Below, one piece after another: positions 8,000 to 17,093 of a stretch of DNA of 64,000 bases. The translations under genes were made by a program, and so were the position numbers. This DNA comes from Zoogloea dura. GTDB taxonomy: Bacteria; Pseudomonadota; Gammaproteobacteria; Burkholderiales; Rhodocyclaceae. Below the pieces are notes generated by a model. That model was not told the origin of the DNA. It ran no database searches and was given only the letters and a program-made list of their open reading frames with translations. Each line of letters begins with the position of its first letter. Position 1 is the first letter of the stretch. The stretch spans positions 124,001 through 188,000 of the forward strand of contig NZ_JABBGA010000007.1 in NCBI RefSeq assembly GCF_012927165.1, written 5' to 3'.

Positions 8000-10006
8000 A
8001 TGCCCCGCCTGCGCCTGCCCCTCGTCCTGCTCCTGACTGCCCGGTCCCGGGTCCTGCTTGTTCTGCTGTGGTGCCTGGCGGGCCCTGCCTGGGCGGTGCA
8101 CCCCATCCCTGCGTTCGCCGAGGTGCGGGCCGGGGCCAGGCCTTCGGTCGCCGTGCTGCTGGCACGCGATGGCACGCCGATCTCGGAGCGTCGCCTCGAC
8201 ATGACGGTGCGGCGCCTCGAATGGGTGGGCCTCAACAGTCTGTCCCCGGCGCTCAAGGAGGCCTTGCTGGCCGCCGAGGACAAGCGCTTCTTCGAGCATT
8301 CCGGCGTCGATTGGCGGGCCTTCGCCGGCTCTCTGTGGCACAACCTGTGGTACGAGCGCAAACGGGGCGCGTCTACCCTGTCCATGCAGTTGGCCGGTCT
8401 GCTCGACCCGGAGCTGGCGCTGGGGCGCAGCGGCATGCCGCGCCGTTCCATCGGCCAGAAATGGGACCAGGCCTTCGCCGCCCAGGCCCTCGAGGCCCGC
8501 TGGACCAAGGAGCAGATCCTTGAGGCCTACCTCAATCTGGCGCCTTTTCGAAGTGACCTGCAGGGTGTTCATGCCGCGTCGCGGGCGCTGTTCAACAAGA
8601 CGCCAGCCGAGCTCGGGCGACCCGAGGCCCTGATCCTGGCGGTCCTGTTGCGCGGCCCCAATGCGCGGCCCGAGGTGGTCGGGCGGCGTGCCTGCGTGCT
8701 GGCCGAGCGGGTGGGGGCACCGGCGGCCTGTGCGCAGGTGCAGCGTCTGGCCCAGTCCAGTCTCGATCGTCCCGCCGCTCCGCGCTGGGATATGGCACCC
8801 CACGCTGCCCGGCTGTTATTGACCCATCCGGGGGAACGCCTGGTGACGACCCTGGACGGCGAGCTCCAGCGCAGCCTGCTGGCCGCCCTGCGCAAGCCGG
8901 GCGTCGGCGAGCAGGCGGCGGGCGTCGTGGTGGACAACCTGTCGGGTGACATCCTGGCCTACGTGGGGGCACTGGATGGCGCCCAAACCGACCAGGCTCA
9001 GGCGCCGCGCCCTGTCGGCAGCCTGATTCAGCCTTTTGTTTACGGCCTGGCCATCGAACGCCGTCTGGTGACGGCCGCGAGCTTCCTTGAAGAGCCTCTC
9101 GCCAATCACGCGCCGACCACTCCCGATGAGCGTATGTGGGTGAGCGTGCGGCGGGCGCTGGCGGAGAGTATGTCCGACCCGGCGGCCAACCTGATGCGCC
9201 TGCTTGGCGAAGGGCTGGTCGAGCGCCTGCGCCTGGCCGAGGTGGAGGGTGGGCGTGGCGGCGTGCCCGATCTGGGCCTGATGCAGCTGGCGGGGCTTTA
9301 CCGCAGTCTGGCCAGCGGCGGCCAGTGGCTGTTGCCGCGCTGGTTGCCGGCCTCGGGCGAGCGGCCGGCCCGGCGTCTGCTGCGGCCTGAGGCGGCTTTC
9401 ATCGTCAGCGACGTGCTGGTCGAGCCCGATGAGGATGGGGCAGGCCTGCCCTTTGTGTACCGCCAGTTCTCTCCGGATGCTCGCGACTCCGTCACGGTCG
9501 GGTTTTCGGAGCGTTACACCCTCGCGCTGTGGATTTCCGGCAGCAGGAGTTCAGCCCTGGTGGCGGGGCAGGTCTGGCACGAGATGATGCGCGGACTGCA
9601 CCGCGCGGCGCCGCCGCTCAGGCCGGTTCCGCCGCCCGGGGTGGTGTCCAGCCTGGTGGTGTTCGAGCCGCCGCTCGAGAATGCCCGCAGGGAGTGGTTT
9701 GTCCGTGGGACGGAAACCGACAGGGTCAGCCCGCCGCGCAGCCTGGCGCGCATCAGCCATCCCCTCAACGGGGTGCTTGTCGATGCCATGGCCATCGTGG
9801 ATGACCCCGGTTTCCGCGTCATGCTCGATGCCGTGCACGCGCCGCCGGGGGCGTGGTGGCGTCTCAATGGCGAGCGGCTGGCCGGCAGCAATGGCCTGCG
9901 TACGGCCTGGCGGCCGGTGGCCGGCCGGCATGTGCTCGAGCTGGTGTCGCTTGAAGGGGTGGTGCTCGACAGCGTGATCTTCGCGGTGCGGGCGCCGCTG
10001 GAGTGA
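8000..10006 (+). CDS. PBP1C-like peptidoglycan glycosyltransferase with degenerate transpeptidase domain
   Basis: This is a class A penicillin-binding protein homologue of 668 residues from the ATG at 8000, chosen because it starts the signal anchor and clears cca. The GT51 domain looks intact: Glu93 in EDKRFFEH, then RGASTLSMQL and ILEAYLNLAPF. The transpeptidase half follows PBP1C in length and order, but all three catalytic motifs are lost. SxxK is SLIQ (Ser341, Gln344), SxN is SMS (390-392), and KTG is replaced near 488-490 by RQF. The flanking PFVYGLAIE and ERYTLALW segments still align, so this is decay in place and not a deletion. A C-terminal BiPBP_C-like domain (about 560-668) remains. 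It probably polymerises glycan without crosslinking, or acts as a scaffold. Confidence 0.88.
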   Translation: MPRLRLPLVLLLTARSRVLLVLLWCLAGPAWAVHPIPAFAEVRAGARPSVAVLLARDGTPISERRLDMTVRRLEWVGLNSLSPALKEALLAAEDKRFFEHSGVDWRAFAGSLWHNLWYERKRGASTLSMQLAGLLDPELALGRSGMPRRSIGQKWDQAFAAQALEARWTKEQILEAYLNLAPFRSDLQGVHAASRALFNKTPAELGRPEALILAVLLRGPNARPEVVGRRACVLAERVGAPAACAQVQRLAQSSLDRPAAPRWDMAPHAARLLLTHPGERLVTTLDGELQRSLLAALRKPGVGEQAAGVVVDNLSGDILAYVGALDGAQTDQAQAPRPVGSLIQPFVYGLAIERRLVTAASFLEEPLANHAPTTPDERMWVSVRRALAESMSDPAANLMRLLGEGLVERLRLAEVEGGRGGVPDLGLMQLAGLYRSLASGGQWLLPRWLPASGERPARRLLRPEAAFIVSDVLVEPDEDGAGLPFVYRQFSPDARDSVTVGFSERYTLALWISGSRSSALVAGQVWHEMMRGLHRAAPPLRPVPPPGVVSSLVVFEPPLENARREWFVRGTETDRVSPPRSLARISHPLNGVLVDAMAIVDDPGFRVMLDAVHAPPGAWWRLNGERLAGSNGLRTAWRPVAGRHVLELVSLEGVVLDSVIFAVRAPLE

Positions 10007-10044
10007 GTGTTGCCGTGGGATCGTGGGGCGCGGCCGCGGGGTGA

Positions 10045-10242
10045 TCAGAGCCAGCGGATCAGCAGCCCCACCAGCAGGGACAGCAGGAGGGTGCTGGTCA
10101 GCGGGATGTGGATGTGCCGCCCGAAGAGGTCGAAATGGATGTCGCCGGGCAGGTGGCCCAGGCGCCAGCGCCGGGTCCTGAGGCTGGAACCGAATCCCGA
10201 CACGACGGCGATTACTACGATGGCGAGCAGCCACTTGAGCAT
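10045..10242 (-). CDS. DUF2905 family small membrane protein
   Basis: This 65-residue protein has two predicted membrane segments: residues 3-18 (WLLAIVVIAVVSGFG) and 49-64 (STLLLSLLVGLLIRWL). The family signature LGHLPGDIHFDLFG lies between them. DUF2905 proteins are widespread and uncharacterised. It stands alone, facing the PBP1C-like gene and divergent from the hydrolase. Confidence 0.88.
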   Translation of the reverse strand: MLKWLLAIVVIAVVSGFGSSLRTRRWRLGHLPGDIHFDLFGRHIHIPLTSTLLLSLLVGLLIRWL

Positions 10243-10332
10243 TTCCGGTTACCTGCCTGGGTACAAACCCTCAATTTAAACGCGGATGCACCTCATTCGG
10301 CGACTTTTGTGCTTTGCCGCACGCAGCGGGTA

Positions 10333-10347
10333 CGGTACCTTGTACCG
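10333..10347. promoter_or_regulatory. Inverted repeat upstream of the alpha/beta hydrolase gene
   Basis: CGGTAC (10333-10338) and GTACCG (10342-10347) form a perfect 6-bp inverted repeat with a 3-base spacer, about 85 bases before the hydrolase start. It has the size of a repressor operator. No cognate regulator can be named. Confidence 0.35.
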
Positions 10348-10429
10348 ATAACACCATAACCCCAGAACAGCCCATGATCCTCGCCCTCGTTGTCACCTCC
10401 GCCGGCCCGGCCGGATGCGGAGCCGCCGC

Positions 10430-11233
10430 ATGAATCGATCCCGCTTTGGTGACCTGGAAGTTCTCTGCCGTGCCCCTTCCGTTCCGTCCTGTGAGACGCC
10501 CCTGCTGTTCGTGCATGGCGCCTACACCGGGGCATGGTGCTGGGACGAGTATTTCCTGAAGTATTTCGCCAGCAAGGGATACTCCTCCTACGCGGTCTCC
10601 CTGTCTGGCCATGGCGGCAGCCGTGGAGGGGCCTACCTGGACAGTTTCTCCATTGCCGACTACGTCGATGACGTGGCCGAGGTGGTCGGGAAGCTGCCCG
10701 TTGCGCCGGTGCTGATCGGTCATTCCATGGGCGGAATGGTGGTCCAGAAATACCTGGAGAAGCACTCGGCTCCCGCCGTTGTGCTGATTTCCTCGGTTCC
10801 GCCGCAAGGCCTGCTGGGGTCTGCCTTCGGCCTGGCCTTCTCCAAGCCGGGCCTGCTCGGTGACCTGAACCGCATCATGGGGGGAGGCCAGCCGCAGATG
10901 GAAACCCTGCGCCATGCGCTCTTCCATGAAGCCATCGAACTGGAGCGGCTGCAGCGCTATTACCACCTCTGCCAGCCCGAATCCCACCGGGCGATCTGGG
11001 ACATGTCCCTGTTCGACCTGCCCTTCGTGTCGCGCATGCAGTTGCCGCCGATGCTGGTGATGGGGGCCCAGCACGACGTGTTGATACCGCCCGAGCAGGT
11101 TCGCATGACGGCCCAGCGCTATGGGGTGGACTCGCTCATCCTGCCGGGGCTGGGCCATGGAATGATGATGGAGTCGGATTGGCAACAGGCTGCCGACCCC
11201 ATCGTGGCCTGGTTGAAGACGCTGGATTTGTAA
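10430..11233 (+). CDS. Alpha/beta hydrolase
   Basis: This is a 267-residue alpha/beta-fold hydrolase. The oxyanion motif HGAYTG follows the first core strand, and the nucleophile elbow is GHSMGG. An acid residue in MGAQHDVLIP and a catalytic His in LPGLGHGMMM complete the triad. The start is taken at the internal ATG (MNRSRF), which has CGGAG 9 bases upstream, not at an ATG 15 bases earlier. The substrate is not predictable; the family includes esterases, lipases and lactonases. No signal peptide is seen, so it is cytoplasmic. Confidence 0.85.
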   Translation: MNRSRFGDLEVLCRAPSVPSCETPLLFVHGAYTGAWCWDEYFLKYFASKGYSSYAVSLSGHGGSRGGAYLDSFSIADYVDDVAEVVGKLPVAPVLIGHSMGGMVVQKYLEKHSAPAVVLISSVPPQGLLGSAFGLAFSKPGLLGDLNRIMGGGQPQMETLRHALFHEAIELERLQRYYHLCQPESHRAIWDMSLFDLPFVSRMQLPPMLVMGAQHDVLIPPEQVRMTAQRYGVDSLILPGLGHGMMMESDWQQAADPIVAWLKTLDL

Positions 11234-11322
11234 TATTGTTGTAAAAAATCTGGCGGTGTGACCTTCGTCATTGCCGACAGCGCCGGGCTGACCCATTCTT
11301 GAATCACGCACGAGGCAGGTTT

Positions 11323-11411
11323 CCGGGGACCACTCCCCGGAGCGTCGGCCGAGTTTCCTTCAACCTTCGAAGGCTGCCGCCGTTAAGTTAACCCAGGGGG
11401 ACTGCTCCCCC
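11323..11411 (+). other. Two hairpins upstream of a small ORF
   Basis: CCGGGGA (11323-11329) pairs with TCCCCGG (11334-11340), and GGGGGA (11396-11401) pairs with TCCCCC (11406-11411). Neither is followed by a T run. The second ends only 13 bases before the likely Shine-Dalgarno sequence of the next small gene, so it could influence that gene's translation. The rest of the gap 11234-11430 shows nothing else. Confidence 0.35.
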
Positions 11412-11430
11412 ACCCCGAACGGAGGCCGAA

Positions 11431-11649
11431 ATGGTGATCTGCATGGACATGGAAAGTGGTGCCCGCACCTATACCGACCCGGAAGACGATGTCGGTCTGG
11501 CCTATGGCGAAGAAGTGCTCAATGCCAACCCGCTGCCGCCCGAGCTGGCCCTCGGTCTGCAGGAAATCCCCGCCAGCACGCCCGAGCGGCATTTTGTACC
11601 GACGGATGTGGACGCCTTCCTGAGCGCAGTCTATCTCTACCAGGAGTAG
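11431..11649 (+). CDS. Small acidic protein, unknown function
   Basis: This 72-residue acidic protein is preceded by a good ribosome site (CGGAGG, 8 bases before the ATG), the best evidence that it is translated. It has no signal peptide, membrane segment or recognisable domain; the sequence is rich in Glu, Asp and Pro and ends in SAVYLYQE. It stands alone between the hydrolase and the convergent methyltransferase. I do not recognise the family. Confidence 0.65.
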   Translation: MVICMDMESGARTYTDPEDDVGLAYGEEVLNANPLPPELALGLQEIPASTPERHFVPTDVDAFLSAVYLYQE

Positions 11650-11705
11650 ATGTGAGCACCCTGCCGCCGGGCCTGTGACGGGCCGGTTCGCAGGGGTTCA
11701 GGCGT

Positions 11706-12866
11706 TTACAGGGTGTGGAGCCGGTCGCCGCGCAGGAAGCCGATCAGTGTCTGGTCAATGTTCCGGCCGAGGGCGATCACCTTGAACAGTTCTCCCATCT
11801 CGTGCGGGCCGGTCAGGCGCTGCACGGCCTTGGCGGCCCGGATGTAGTCGGCCCCTTCTTCCGGGGCACGCCGTGACAGGCATTCCAGGATCCCGCAGTT
11901 GAACAGCAGGTTGGCCTGGTCGGCATAACCCAGTACATCCAGGCCGGCTTCGAAGCCGGCTTCGGCCACCGCGGTGAAGTCCACGAAGGCGGTGATGTCG
12001 TTCAGCCCCGGCCACAGGAAGGGGTCGCCGTGGGCGTGGTGCCGGAAATAGCAGAGCAGGGTGCCGGTACTGCGGCTGCTGAGGTAATACTCGGCCCGTG
12101 GGTAGCCATAGTCCACCAGCAGCAGGGCCCCGCTTTCGAGGCGCGCGGCCCATTCGGCAATCCAGGCGCGGCCAGCCAGGTTGAGCTCGCTGACGTACTC
12201 GCCCTCCTCCGGCAGGGGGATCTCCAGGGCTGCGGCGGCCTCGGCAACCCTGCCGGCAGCCGGTTTGTCGGCCCACGCGAAGCCCCCTGCCTCAGCTCTG
12301 GCCACGCCGCGCTCGAAGATGCCTTCGGGGCGCCAGGCGATCAGGTGGACGGGCATCACGTCCAGGACCTCGTTGGCCACCAGGGCGCCTGAGAAACGCT
12401 CGGGCATGCCGTCCAGCCAGCTGACCCGGCTGGCCAGGTGGGGAGCCTTCCGGGCCAGGGTGTCGAACTGGCGTTCGCGCAGCTCGCCGGACACCTCCAG
12501 GATGGCATAGCTGTCGGGCAGGGCGCCGCGATGTTCAAGTTCGAGCAGCAGGTCGGCGGCCAGCAGGCCGGTGCCGGCGCCGGCTTCGATGATATGGGGC
12601 GCCGACAGGGCCATGATCTGCTGGACTTGTGCGGCAAGCGCCTGCCCAAACAGGGGTGTGAGTTCCGGGGCGGTGATGAAGTCGCCGCCGGGCCCGAATT
12701 TGCGGGCGCCGCCGCTGTAGTAGCCGACGCCAGGGGCGTAGAGGGCTTCCGCCATGTAGGTGGCAAACGAGATCCAGCCTCCCTCGGCGTCGATCAGCGA
12801 GTTCAGCCGGGCGACCAGGCGGTCGCTCTGTTCAAGGGCTTCAGGCGAGGGCTGGGGGAGCTTCAT
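11706..12866 (-). CDS. MidA/NDUFAF7-like SAM-dependent methyltransferase
   Basis: This 386-residue protein belongs to the MidA (DUF185) family, whose mitochondrial member NDUFAF7 methylates an arginine of a complex I subunit. The SAM-binding loop EAGAGTGLLA is clear, preceded by the family block ISFATYMAEALYAPGVGYY and GGDFITAPE. The ATG at 12866 (MKLPQPSP) is chosen; an upstream ATG would add a non-conserved Arg/Pro-rich tail. It is divergent from the pteridine reductase gene, an order I recall as common in betaproteobacteria. Its target in bacteria is unknown. Confidence 0.9.
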   Translation of the reverse strand: MKLPQPSPEALEQSDRLVARLNSLIDAEGGWISFATYMAEALYAPGVGYYSGGARKFGPGGDFITAPELTPLFGQALAAQVQQIMALSAPHIIEAGAGTGLLAADLLLELEHRGALPDSYAILEVSGELRERQFDTLARKAPHLASRVSWLDGMPERFSGALVANEVLDVMPVHLIAWRPEGIFERGVARAEAGGFAWADKPAAGRVAEAAAALEIPLPEEGEYVSELNLAGRAWIAEWAARLESGALLLVDYGYPRAEYYLSSRSTGTLLCYFRHHAHGDPFLWPGLNDITAFVDFTAVAEAGFEAGLDVLGYADQANLLFNCGILECLSRRAPEEGADYIRAAKAVQRLTGPHEMGELFKVIALGRNIDQTLIGFLRGDRLHTL

Positions 12867-12976
12867 GGGATGCGTGCGCGGAAAAGCCCGCATTCTACCC
12901 GTCCAGCCAGGTGTCCCGGCGGGGCCGACGCACCGTATCATTGCAATCCCTTGGCTGATGTCCCATTCCTGAACAG

Positions 12977-13726
12977 ATGAAGTCCGAAGCTTCCGCTCCC
13001 GTCGTCCTGGTTACCGGTGCTGCCCGCCGTGTCGGCGCCGAGATTGCGCGCCACCTGCATGCTGCAGGTGCCAGCCTGGTCCTGCACTGCCGTCGCTCCG
13101 GGGCGGAGGCCGAGGCGCTGGCGGCGGAGTTCAATGCCCGGCGGCCGGACTCGGCGCGGGTCCTGCAGGCCGACCTGCTCGACAGCGTTGCGCTGGCGGG
13201 CCTGGTGGAGCGGGCCGTGGCAGCCTTCGGCAGGCTGGACGGGTTGGTCAACAACGCCTCGAGCTTCTTCCCGACCGCCCTGGGCGAGATAGACGAAGCG
13301 GCGTGGTTCGACCTGATGGGTTCCAACCTCAAGGCGCCGCTGTTTCTGGCCCAGGCCGCCGCTCCCCATCTGCGGGCGAGCCGCGGCGGGATCGTCAATA
13401 TCGTGGATATCCACGCGGAGCGTCCGCTCAAGGGCTATCCCGTGTACTGCGCCGCCAAGGCGGGCCTGCTGGGTCTGACCCGCGCCCTGGCGCTCGAGAT
13501 GGCGCCCGAGGTAAGGGTCAATGGGGTGTCGCCGGGGGCCATCGAATGGCCGGACGACGGCCAGTTTCCACCCGAGGAGCGTGATGCCATCGTGCGGCAT
13601 ACCTTGCTGGGGCGGGTTGGTGCTCCCTCGGACATTGCGCGCAGCGTGGTCTTCCTGCTGCTGGAGGCGCCCTACATCACCGGTCAGATCCTCGCGGTGG
13701 ACGGCGGGCGCAGCGCCCACCTATAG
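12977..13726 (+). CDS. Pteridine reductase (FolM/PTR1-type SDR)
   Basis: This 249-residue short-chain dehydrogenase probably reduces dihydromonapterin or dihydrobiopterin with NADPH. The cofactor motif TGAARRVG, with Arg after the glycine turn, is the signature that separates pteridine reductases from ordinary SDRs. NNASSF, YCAAK (active-site Tyr and Lys) and the late P-G-A loop are present. The neighbouring methyltransferase and ttcA genes fit the usual betaproteobacterial context. The exact pterin substrate is an inference. Confidence 0.9.
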   Translation: MKSEASAPVVLVTGAARRVGAEIARHLHAAGASLVLHCRRSGAEAEALAAEFNARRPDSARVLQADLLDSVALAGLVERAVAAFGRLDGLVNNASSFFPTALGEIDEAAWFDLMGSNLKAPLFLAQAAAPHLRASRGGIVNIVDIHAERPLKGYPVYCAAKAGLLGLTRALALEMAPEVRVNGVSPGAIEWPDDGQFPPEERDAIVRHTLLGRVGAPSDIARSVVFLLLEAPYITGQILAVDGGRSAHL

Positions 13727-13769
13727 ATTCTTTAACACTTGATTCGGATGGGGTGATACCCGGACGAAC

Positions 13770-13775
13770 TATAAT
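13770..13775 (+). promoter_or_regulatory. -10 hexamer before ttcA
   Basis: A perfect TATAAT lies 19 bases before the ttcA start codon. No -35 with good spacing is obvious; TTGATT around 13739 is too far away. It suggests that ttcA has its own promoter, with a short leader, despite the short gap after the reductase gene. Confidence 0.5.
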
Positions 13776-13794
13776 CTTCGAATACTGGAACAAC

Positions 13795-14730
13795 ATGGAA
13801 CATGCAGTGGCAGTTGCCGATCTCCCGACCGCAGACGTCCCGGAAAAGGAGTCGCGCCATTCAAACACCTTCCTGCGCCTCAAGAAATTTCTAGAGCGCA
13901 AGGTCGGCGAGGCCATCGGGGACTACAACATGATTTCGGACGGCGACGTGGTGCTGGTCTGCGTCTCCGGCGGCAAGGACTCCTTCTCCCTGCTATCCAT
14001 CCTGCTGGCCCTGCGGGAGCGGGCGCCGATCGACTTCCGCATCGTGGCGATGAACCTGGACCAGAAGCAGCCCGGCTTTCCGGATCATGTGCTGCCTGCC
14101 TATTTTGAATCCCTCGGGGTGGAATACCGCATCGTCACCGAAAACACCTACAAGATCGTCAAGGAAAAAATTCCCGAGGGAAAGACGACTTGTTCGCTCT
14201 GTTCGAGGCTGCGGCGCGGCATCATTTACCGCACTGCAAAAGAGATCGGAGCCACCAAGATTGCCTTGGGCCATCACCGCGACGACATGATCGAAACCCT
14301 GTTTCTGAACATGTTCTTCGCTGGCAAGATGAAGTCCATGCCGCCCAAGCTGGTCAGTGACGACCGTGAGAACGTGGTCATCCGTCCGCTGGCGTACTGC
14401 TCTGAAAAAGACATCGAACGTTTCGCACGGGGCATGGAATATCCCATCATTCCGTGCAACCTGTGCGGCAGCCAGGAGAATGCACAGCGCAAGCAGATCA
14501 AGGCTATGCTGAGGGACTGGGATGCCCGCTTCCCCGGCCGTGTCAATTCGATCGGTAACGCCCTGAAGAGCGTGGTGCCCTCGCATCTCGCGGATAACGA
14601 GCTCTTTGACTTCCGTGGTGTCTCCTGTGCTACAAATGTTGAGCAGGGTGACACTGTTTTCGACGCCCCCGATCTGCCTGCCGAGCTTGTGGCAGGCGAT
14701 GCGATTCCGATCGGAATCTGGAAAGGCTAG
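13795..14730 (+). CDS. ttcA: tRNA 2-thiocytidine(32) synthetase TtcA
   Basis: This 311-residue enzyme thiolates cytidine 32 of certain tRNAs using ATP and a [4Fe-4S] cluster. The PP-loop SGGKDS is present. The cluster ligands appear as CSLC (Cys133, Cys136) and CNLCGS (Cys221, Cys224). The ATG at 13795 is chosen because it has GGAA upstream and follows a TATAAT hexamer; an in-frame ATG 42 bases earlier would place the promoter inside the gene. The length matches the family. Confidence 0.95.
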   Translation: MEHAVAVADLPTADVPEKESRHSNTFLRLKKFLERKVGEAIGDYNMISDGDVVLVCVSGGKDSFSLLSILLALRERAPIDFRIVAMNLDQKQPGFPDHVLPAYFESLGVEYRIVTENTYKIVKEKIPEGKTTCSLCSRLRRGIIYRTAKEIGATKIALGHHRDDMIETLFLNMFFAGKMKSMPPKLVSDDRENVVIRPLAYCSEKDIERFARGMEYPIIPCNLCGSQENAQRKQIKAMLRDWDARFPGRVNSIGNALKSVVPSHLADNELFDFRGVSCATNVEQGDTVFDAPDLPAELVAGDAIPIGIWKG

Positions 14731-14782
14731 CATCCATGACCCGTCCCGGACGGGTCGCCAGGTATTGCCGGAGTTCGCAAGC

Positions 14783-15646
14783 ATGAATGAGCGTGTCCAG
14801 GCCCCGAGTCTCGTGTATGCCGATGTCGCGGGAGGCGACCGGCTGGCCGTCCGGCTGGGTGGGGCGGAGGCAGGCTACGCCGTTGAGCGTTGCCTGAACC
14901 GCATGTCCCGCTGTGCCGAGGCTTACGCCGCGACCGACCTGCAGGTCCGGACGGACGTGGTGGTGGCGCGTTTCGCCGATGCGGATTCGGCCTTGCTGGC
15001 TGCCCGTGAGATGCGCGAGCGTGTCCGGGCGCTGCCGCCGATGAGTGGTATCAAGCTGGTGCTGCGGGCCGGGGTGGTGCTGGAGGCGGATGCCGAGAGT
15101 GCGCTTGAAAAGCCGGAAGCCCTTGCCGCCTGGCTGGTCTCCAGCCAGAACCCCGATACCATCGCCGTCTCCGAAGGTTTCGGTCAGGCCTTGTCGCCAT
15201 CCATGCGCCGCATGCTGGGGCGCCTGGGGGACAACGAGGGCGGCGTTCCCTTTCCTGCCCTCGAACTGGGTGAAGCGCCGCCGCCGACGCCTGCCGAACT
15301 GCGCCTCGATGCGATCCAGGCCCACAAGACCCTCAATGTGAGTTTCCGCGGACGCAACTGGTGCATCGACGCGGCCCATCCGACACTGCTTTTCGGGCGC
15401 GAGACGGGCAATGACATCGTGATCCCGGATCCCCGCGTGTCCCGCCAGCATGCCCGCATCGAATTGCGCGGTGGCCTTTTCTACCTGGCGGACACCAGCA
15501 CCAATGGCACTTACCTGCTCGAGCAGGGGCGTGCCGAGCTATGCATCAAGCGGGATGAGTTCATTCTGGGTGAGAAGGGGCACATCGGTTGTGGCTTCTC
15601 GCCGGCCGAGAACATGTCCGACGCGGTGGCCTTTGCCCTCGCCTGA
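14783..15646 (+). CDS. FHA-domain protein with degenerate cyclase-like N-terminal region
   Basis: This 287-residue protein ends in a forkhead-associated domain (about residues 185-275), a phosphothreonine-binding module. The motifs FGRETGNDIVI, VSRQHARIE and STNGTYLL give the conserved Arg, Ser, His and Asn. The N-terminal half (about 1-170) resembles a class III cyclase or GGDEF-like fold in its alternation (YADVAGGDRLAVRLG, VVVARFADADSALLAA), but the metal and substrate residues of a working cyclase are not recognisable. It could sense Ser/Thr phosphorylation, though no such kinase lies nearby. The start is the ATG preceded by GGAG. Confidence 0.8.
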   Translation: MNERVQAPSLVYADVAGGDRLAVRLGGAEAGYAVERCLNRMSRCAEAYAATDLQVRTDVVVARFADADSALLAAREMRERVRALPPMSGIKLVLRAGVVLEADAESALEKPEALAAWLVSSQNPDTIAVSEGFGQALSPSMRRMLGRLGDNEGGVPFPALELGEAPPPTPAELRLDAIQAHKTLNVSFRGRNWCIDAAHPTLLFGRETGNDIVIPDPRVSRQHARIELRGGLFYLADTSTNGTYLLEQGRAELCIKRDEFILGEKGHIGCGFSPAENMSDAVAFALA

Positions 15647-15669
15647 GCCTTCACCGGCCGAGCCAAATG

Positions 15670-15695
15670 AAAAAGGCCGCGCATGCGGCCTTTTT
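15670..15695. terminator. Bidirectional intrinsic terminator
   Basis: AAAAAGGCCGC (15670-15680) and GCGGCCTTTTT (15685-15695) form an 11-bp perfect stem with a GCAT loop. T runs on both strands serve the FHA gene from the left and the psiF-like gene from the right. Confidence 0.9.
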
Positions 15696-15736
15696 CTCGC
15701 GGACCTCCCGGGGGGAGGTGCTGGATGTGGGGGCTC

Positions 15737-16024
15737 TCAGCCCTTCAGACAGCCGCTCATGAAGGCCTTGCGTTCGTCGCCCTTCAGGGCCTTTTCGCCG
15801 GCTTCCTTGTTGCAGGACTTCATCTTTTCCTGCTGGGTGGGCTTGGCGGCAGGCTTGGCGGAGAGGCATTCCTTCATGTATGCCTTGCGTTCGTCGCCCT
15901 TCTTGTCGGCGGCGGAGGCATTGCATTCCTTCATCTTGTTCTGCTGCCCGGTGGCGGCCAGGGCCGCGGGGGCCAGGCTGGCGGAGAGCAGGGTCACGGC
16001 GACGCTCAGGATCAGTTTTTTCAT
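15737..16024 (-). CDS. PsiF-repeat periplasmic protein
   Basis: This 95-residue protein has a clear signal peptide (MKKLILSVAVTLLSASLAPAALA) and two PsiF repeats. Each has the pattern KMKxCNxxA...KGDERKAxMxxCL and two cysteines. E. coli psiF is phosphate-starvation inducible, but its function is unknown. The ATG at 16024 has a strong GAGGAG site upstream; the much longer open frame before it has no coding character. A TATGAT -10-like hexamer lies on the minus strand near 16070. Confidence 0.9.
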   Translation of the reverse strand: MKKLILSVAVTLLSASLAPAALAATGQQNKMKECNASAADKKGDERKAYMKECLSAKPAAKPTQQEKMKSCNKEAGEKALKGDERKAFMSGCLKG

Positions 16025-16160
16025 CAGGTCACTCCTCGTAAGGGCGATTGCGGGAACGGCTACAGCATCATAAACGGCGCACCCTGCACGGCGTTGACCG
16101 CCGGTCAGGGGGTGATCGCCGGACTTCGGGTTAAATAGTGTGCTGCCGTGATGAAGACCC

Positions 16161-17093
16161 CTAGAAACCTTCCTCCATGGCCCGTCGCTGACGATCGACG
16201 AATTCCTGGGTGGAGTCGATTCCGCGCAACAGCAGGATGGTCGAGCGTACCGCGGCTTCGAGCAGTACGGCCAGGTTGCGGCCGGCTGCCACCGGCAGCA
16301 CGACACGCCGCACCGGCACACTCACGATGAATTGCTGCTCCATGTCGTGGCTCAGGCGCAAAGGGTCTTCCTGACCCGGTTGGCGCCGCTGCAGGTGCAC
16401 CACCAGCTTGAGCTTCATCTTCCGCCGGCAGGCGGTTTCGCCAAAGATCGTGCGGATGTTGAGGATGCCTAGGCCGCGGACCTCGATCACGTCCTGGAGC
16501 AGTTCCGGGCAGCGCCCTTCGAGCACGGTGGGGGCGATGCGCGAGAATTCGACGATGTCGTCCGCCACCAGGCCATGTCCACGCGAGATCAGTTCCAGGG
16601 CGAGCTCGGATTTGCCGGCGCCGGAGTCTCCGGTGATGAAGACGCCGAGGCCCAGCACGTCCATCAGCACACCATGCAAGGCCACCCGCTCTGCCAGCTT
16701 GCGGGAGAGGTAGCTGCGCAGGTTGTCGATGACGTTCGCCGATGGCAGGGGGCTGGCGAACAGGGCGACATCCTCGTTGGCGCAGAGGGTGCGGATGATG
16801 CTCGGGATGTCCTCGTCGTCGGCGACGATGAGGGCCGGCGGTGCGTAGGAAAGGATTTCCCTGACGTGATGGATGACCTTTTCGCGGGTCTGGCGCCGTG
16901 CCCAGGCGACCTCCGAGGAGCCCAGGATCTGCAGGCGGTCGGGGTGGATCAGGTTGAGGTGGCCGACCATGTCGGCAGGCCAGATGCGGTCTTCCGAGAC
17001 CGAAATGCGGGTCTCGAGGCTGCCGCAGATGTGCCGCAGCCTCAGGCGTTCCAGGTTGTCGTCAAACAGACGGGCTACCGTTGTCTGGCGCAT
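16161..17093 (-). CDS. hprK: HPr kinase/phosphorylase
   Basis: This 310-residue bifunctional enzyme phosphorylates and dephosphorylates HPr at a serine. Walker A GDSGAGKS and the HprK signature EVRGLGILNIRTIFG are present. In betaproteobacteria it belongs to the nitrogen PTS cluster instead of classical carbon catabolite control. It overlaps ptsN by 32 bases and is the last gene of the long rpoN operon. RapZ, which often follows hprK, is absent here; a psiF-like gene follows instead. Confidence 0.96.
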   Translation of the reverse strand: MRQTTVARLFDDNLERLRLRHICGSLETRISVSEDRIWPADMVGHLNLIHPDRLQILGSSEVAWARRQTREKVIHHVREILSYAPPALIVADDEDIPSIIRTLCANEDVALFASPLPSANVIDNLRSYLSRKLAERVALHGVLMDVLGLGVFITGDSGAGKSELALELISRGHGLVADDIVEFSRIAPTVLEGRCPELLQDVIEVRGLGILNIRTIFGETACRRKMKLKLVVHLQRRQPGQEDPLRLSHDMEQQFIVSVPVRRVVLPVAAGRNLAVLLEAAVRSTILLLRGIDSTQEFVDRQRRAMEEGF

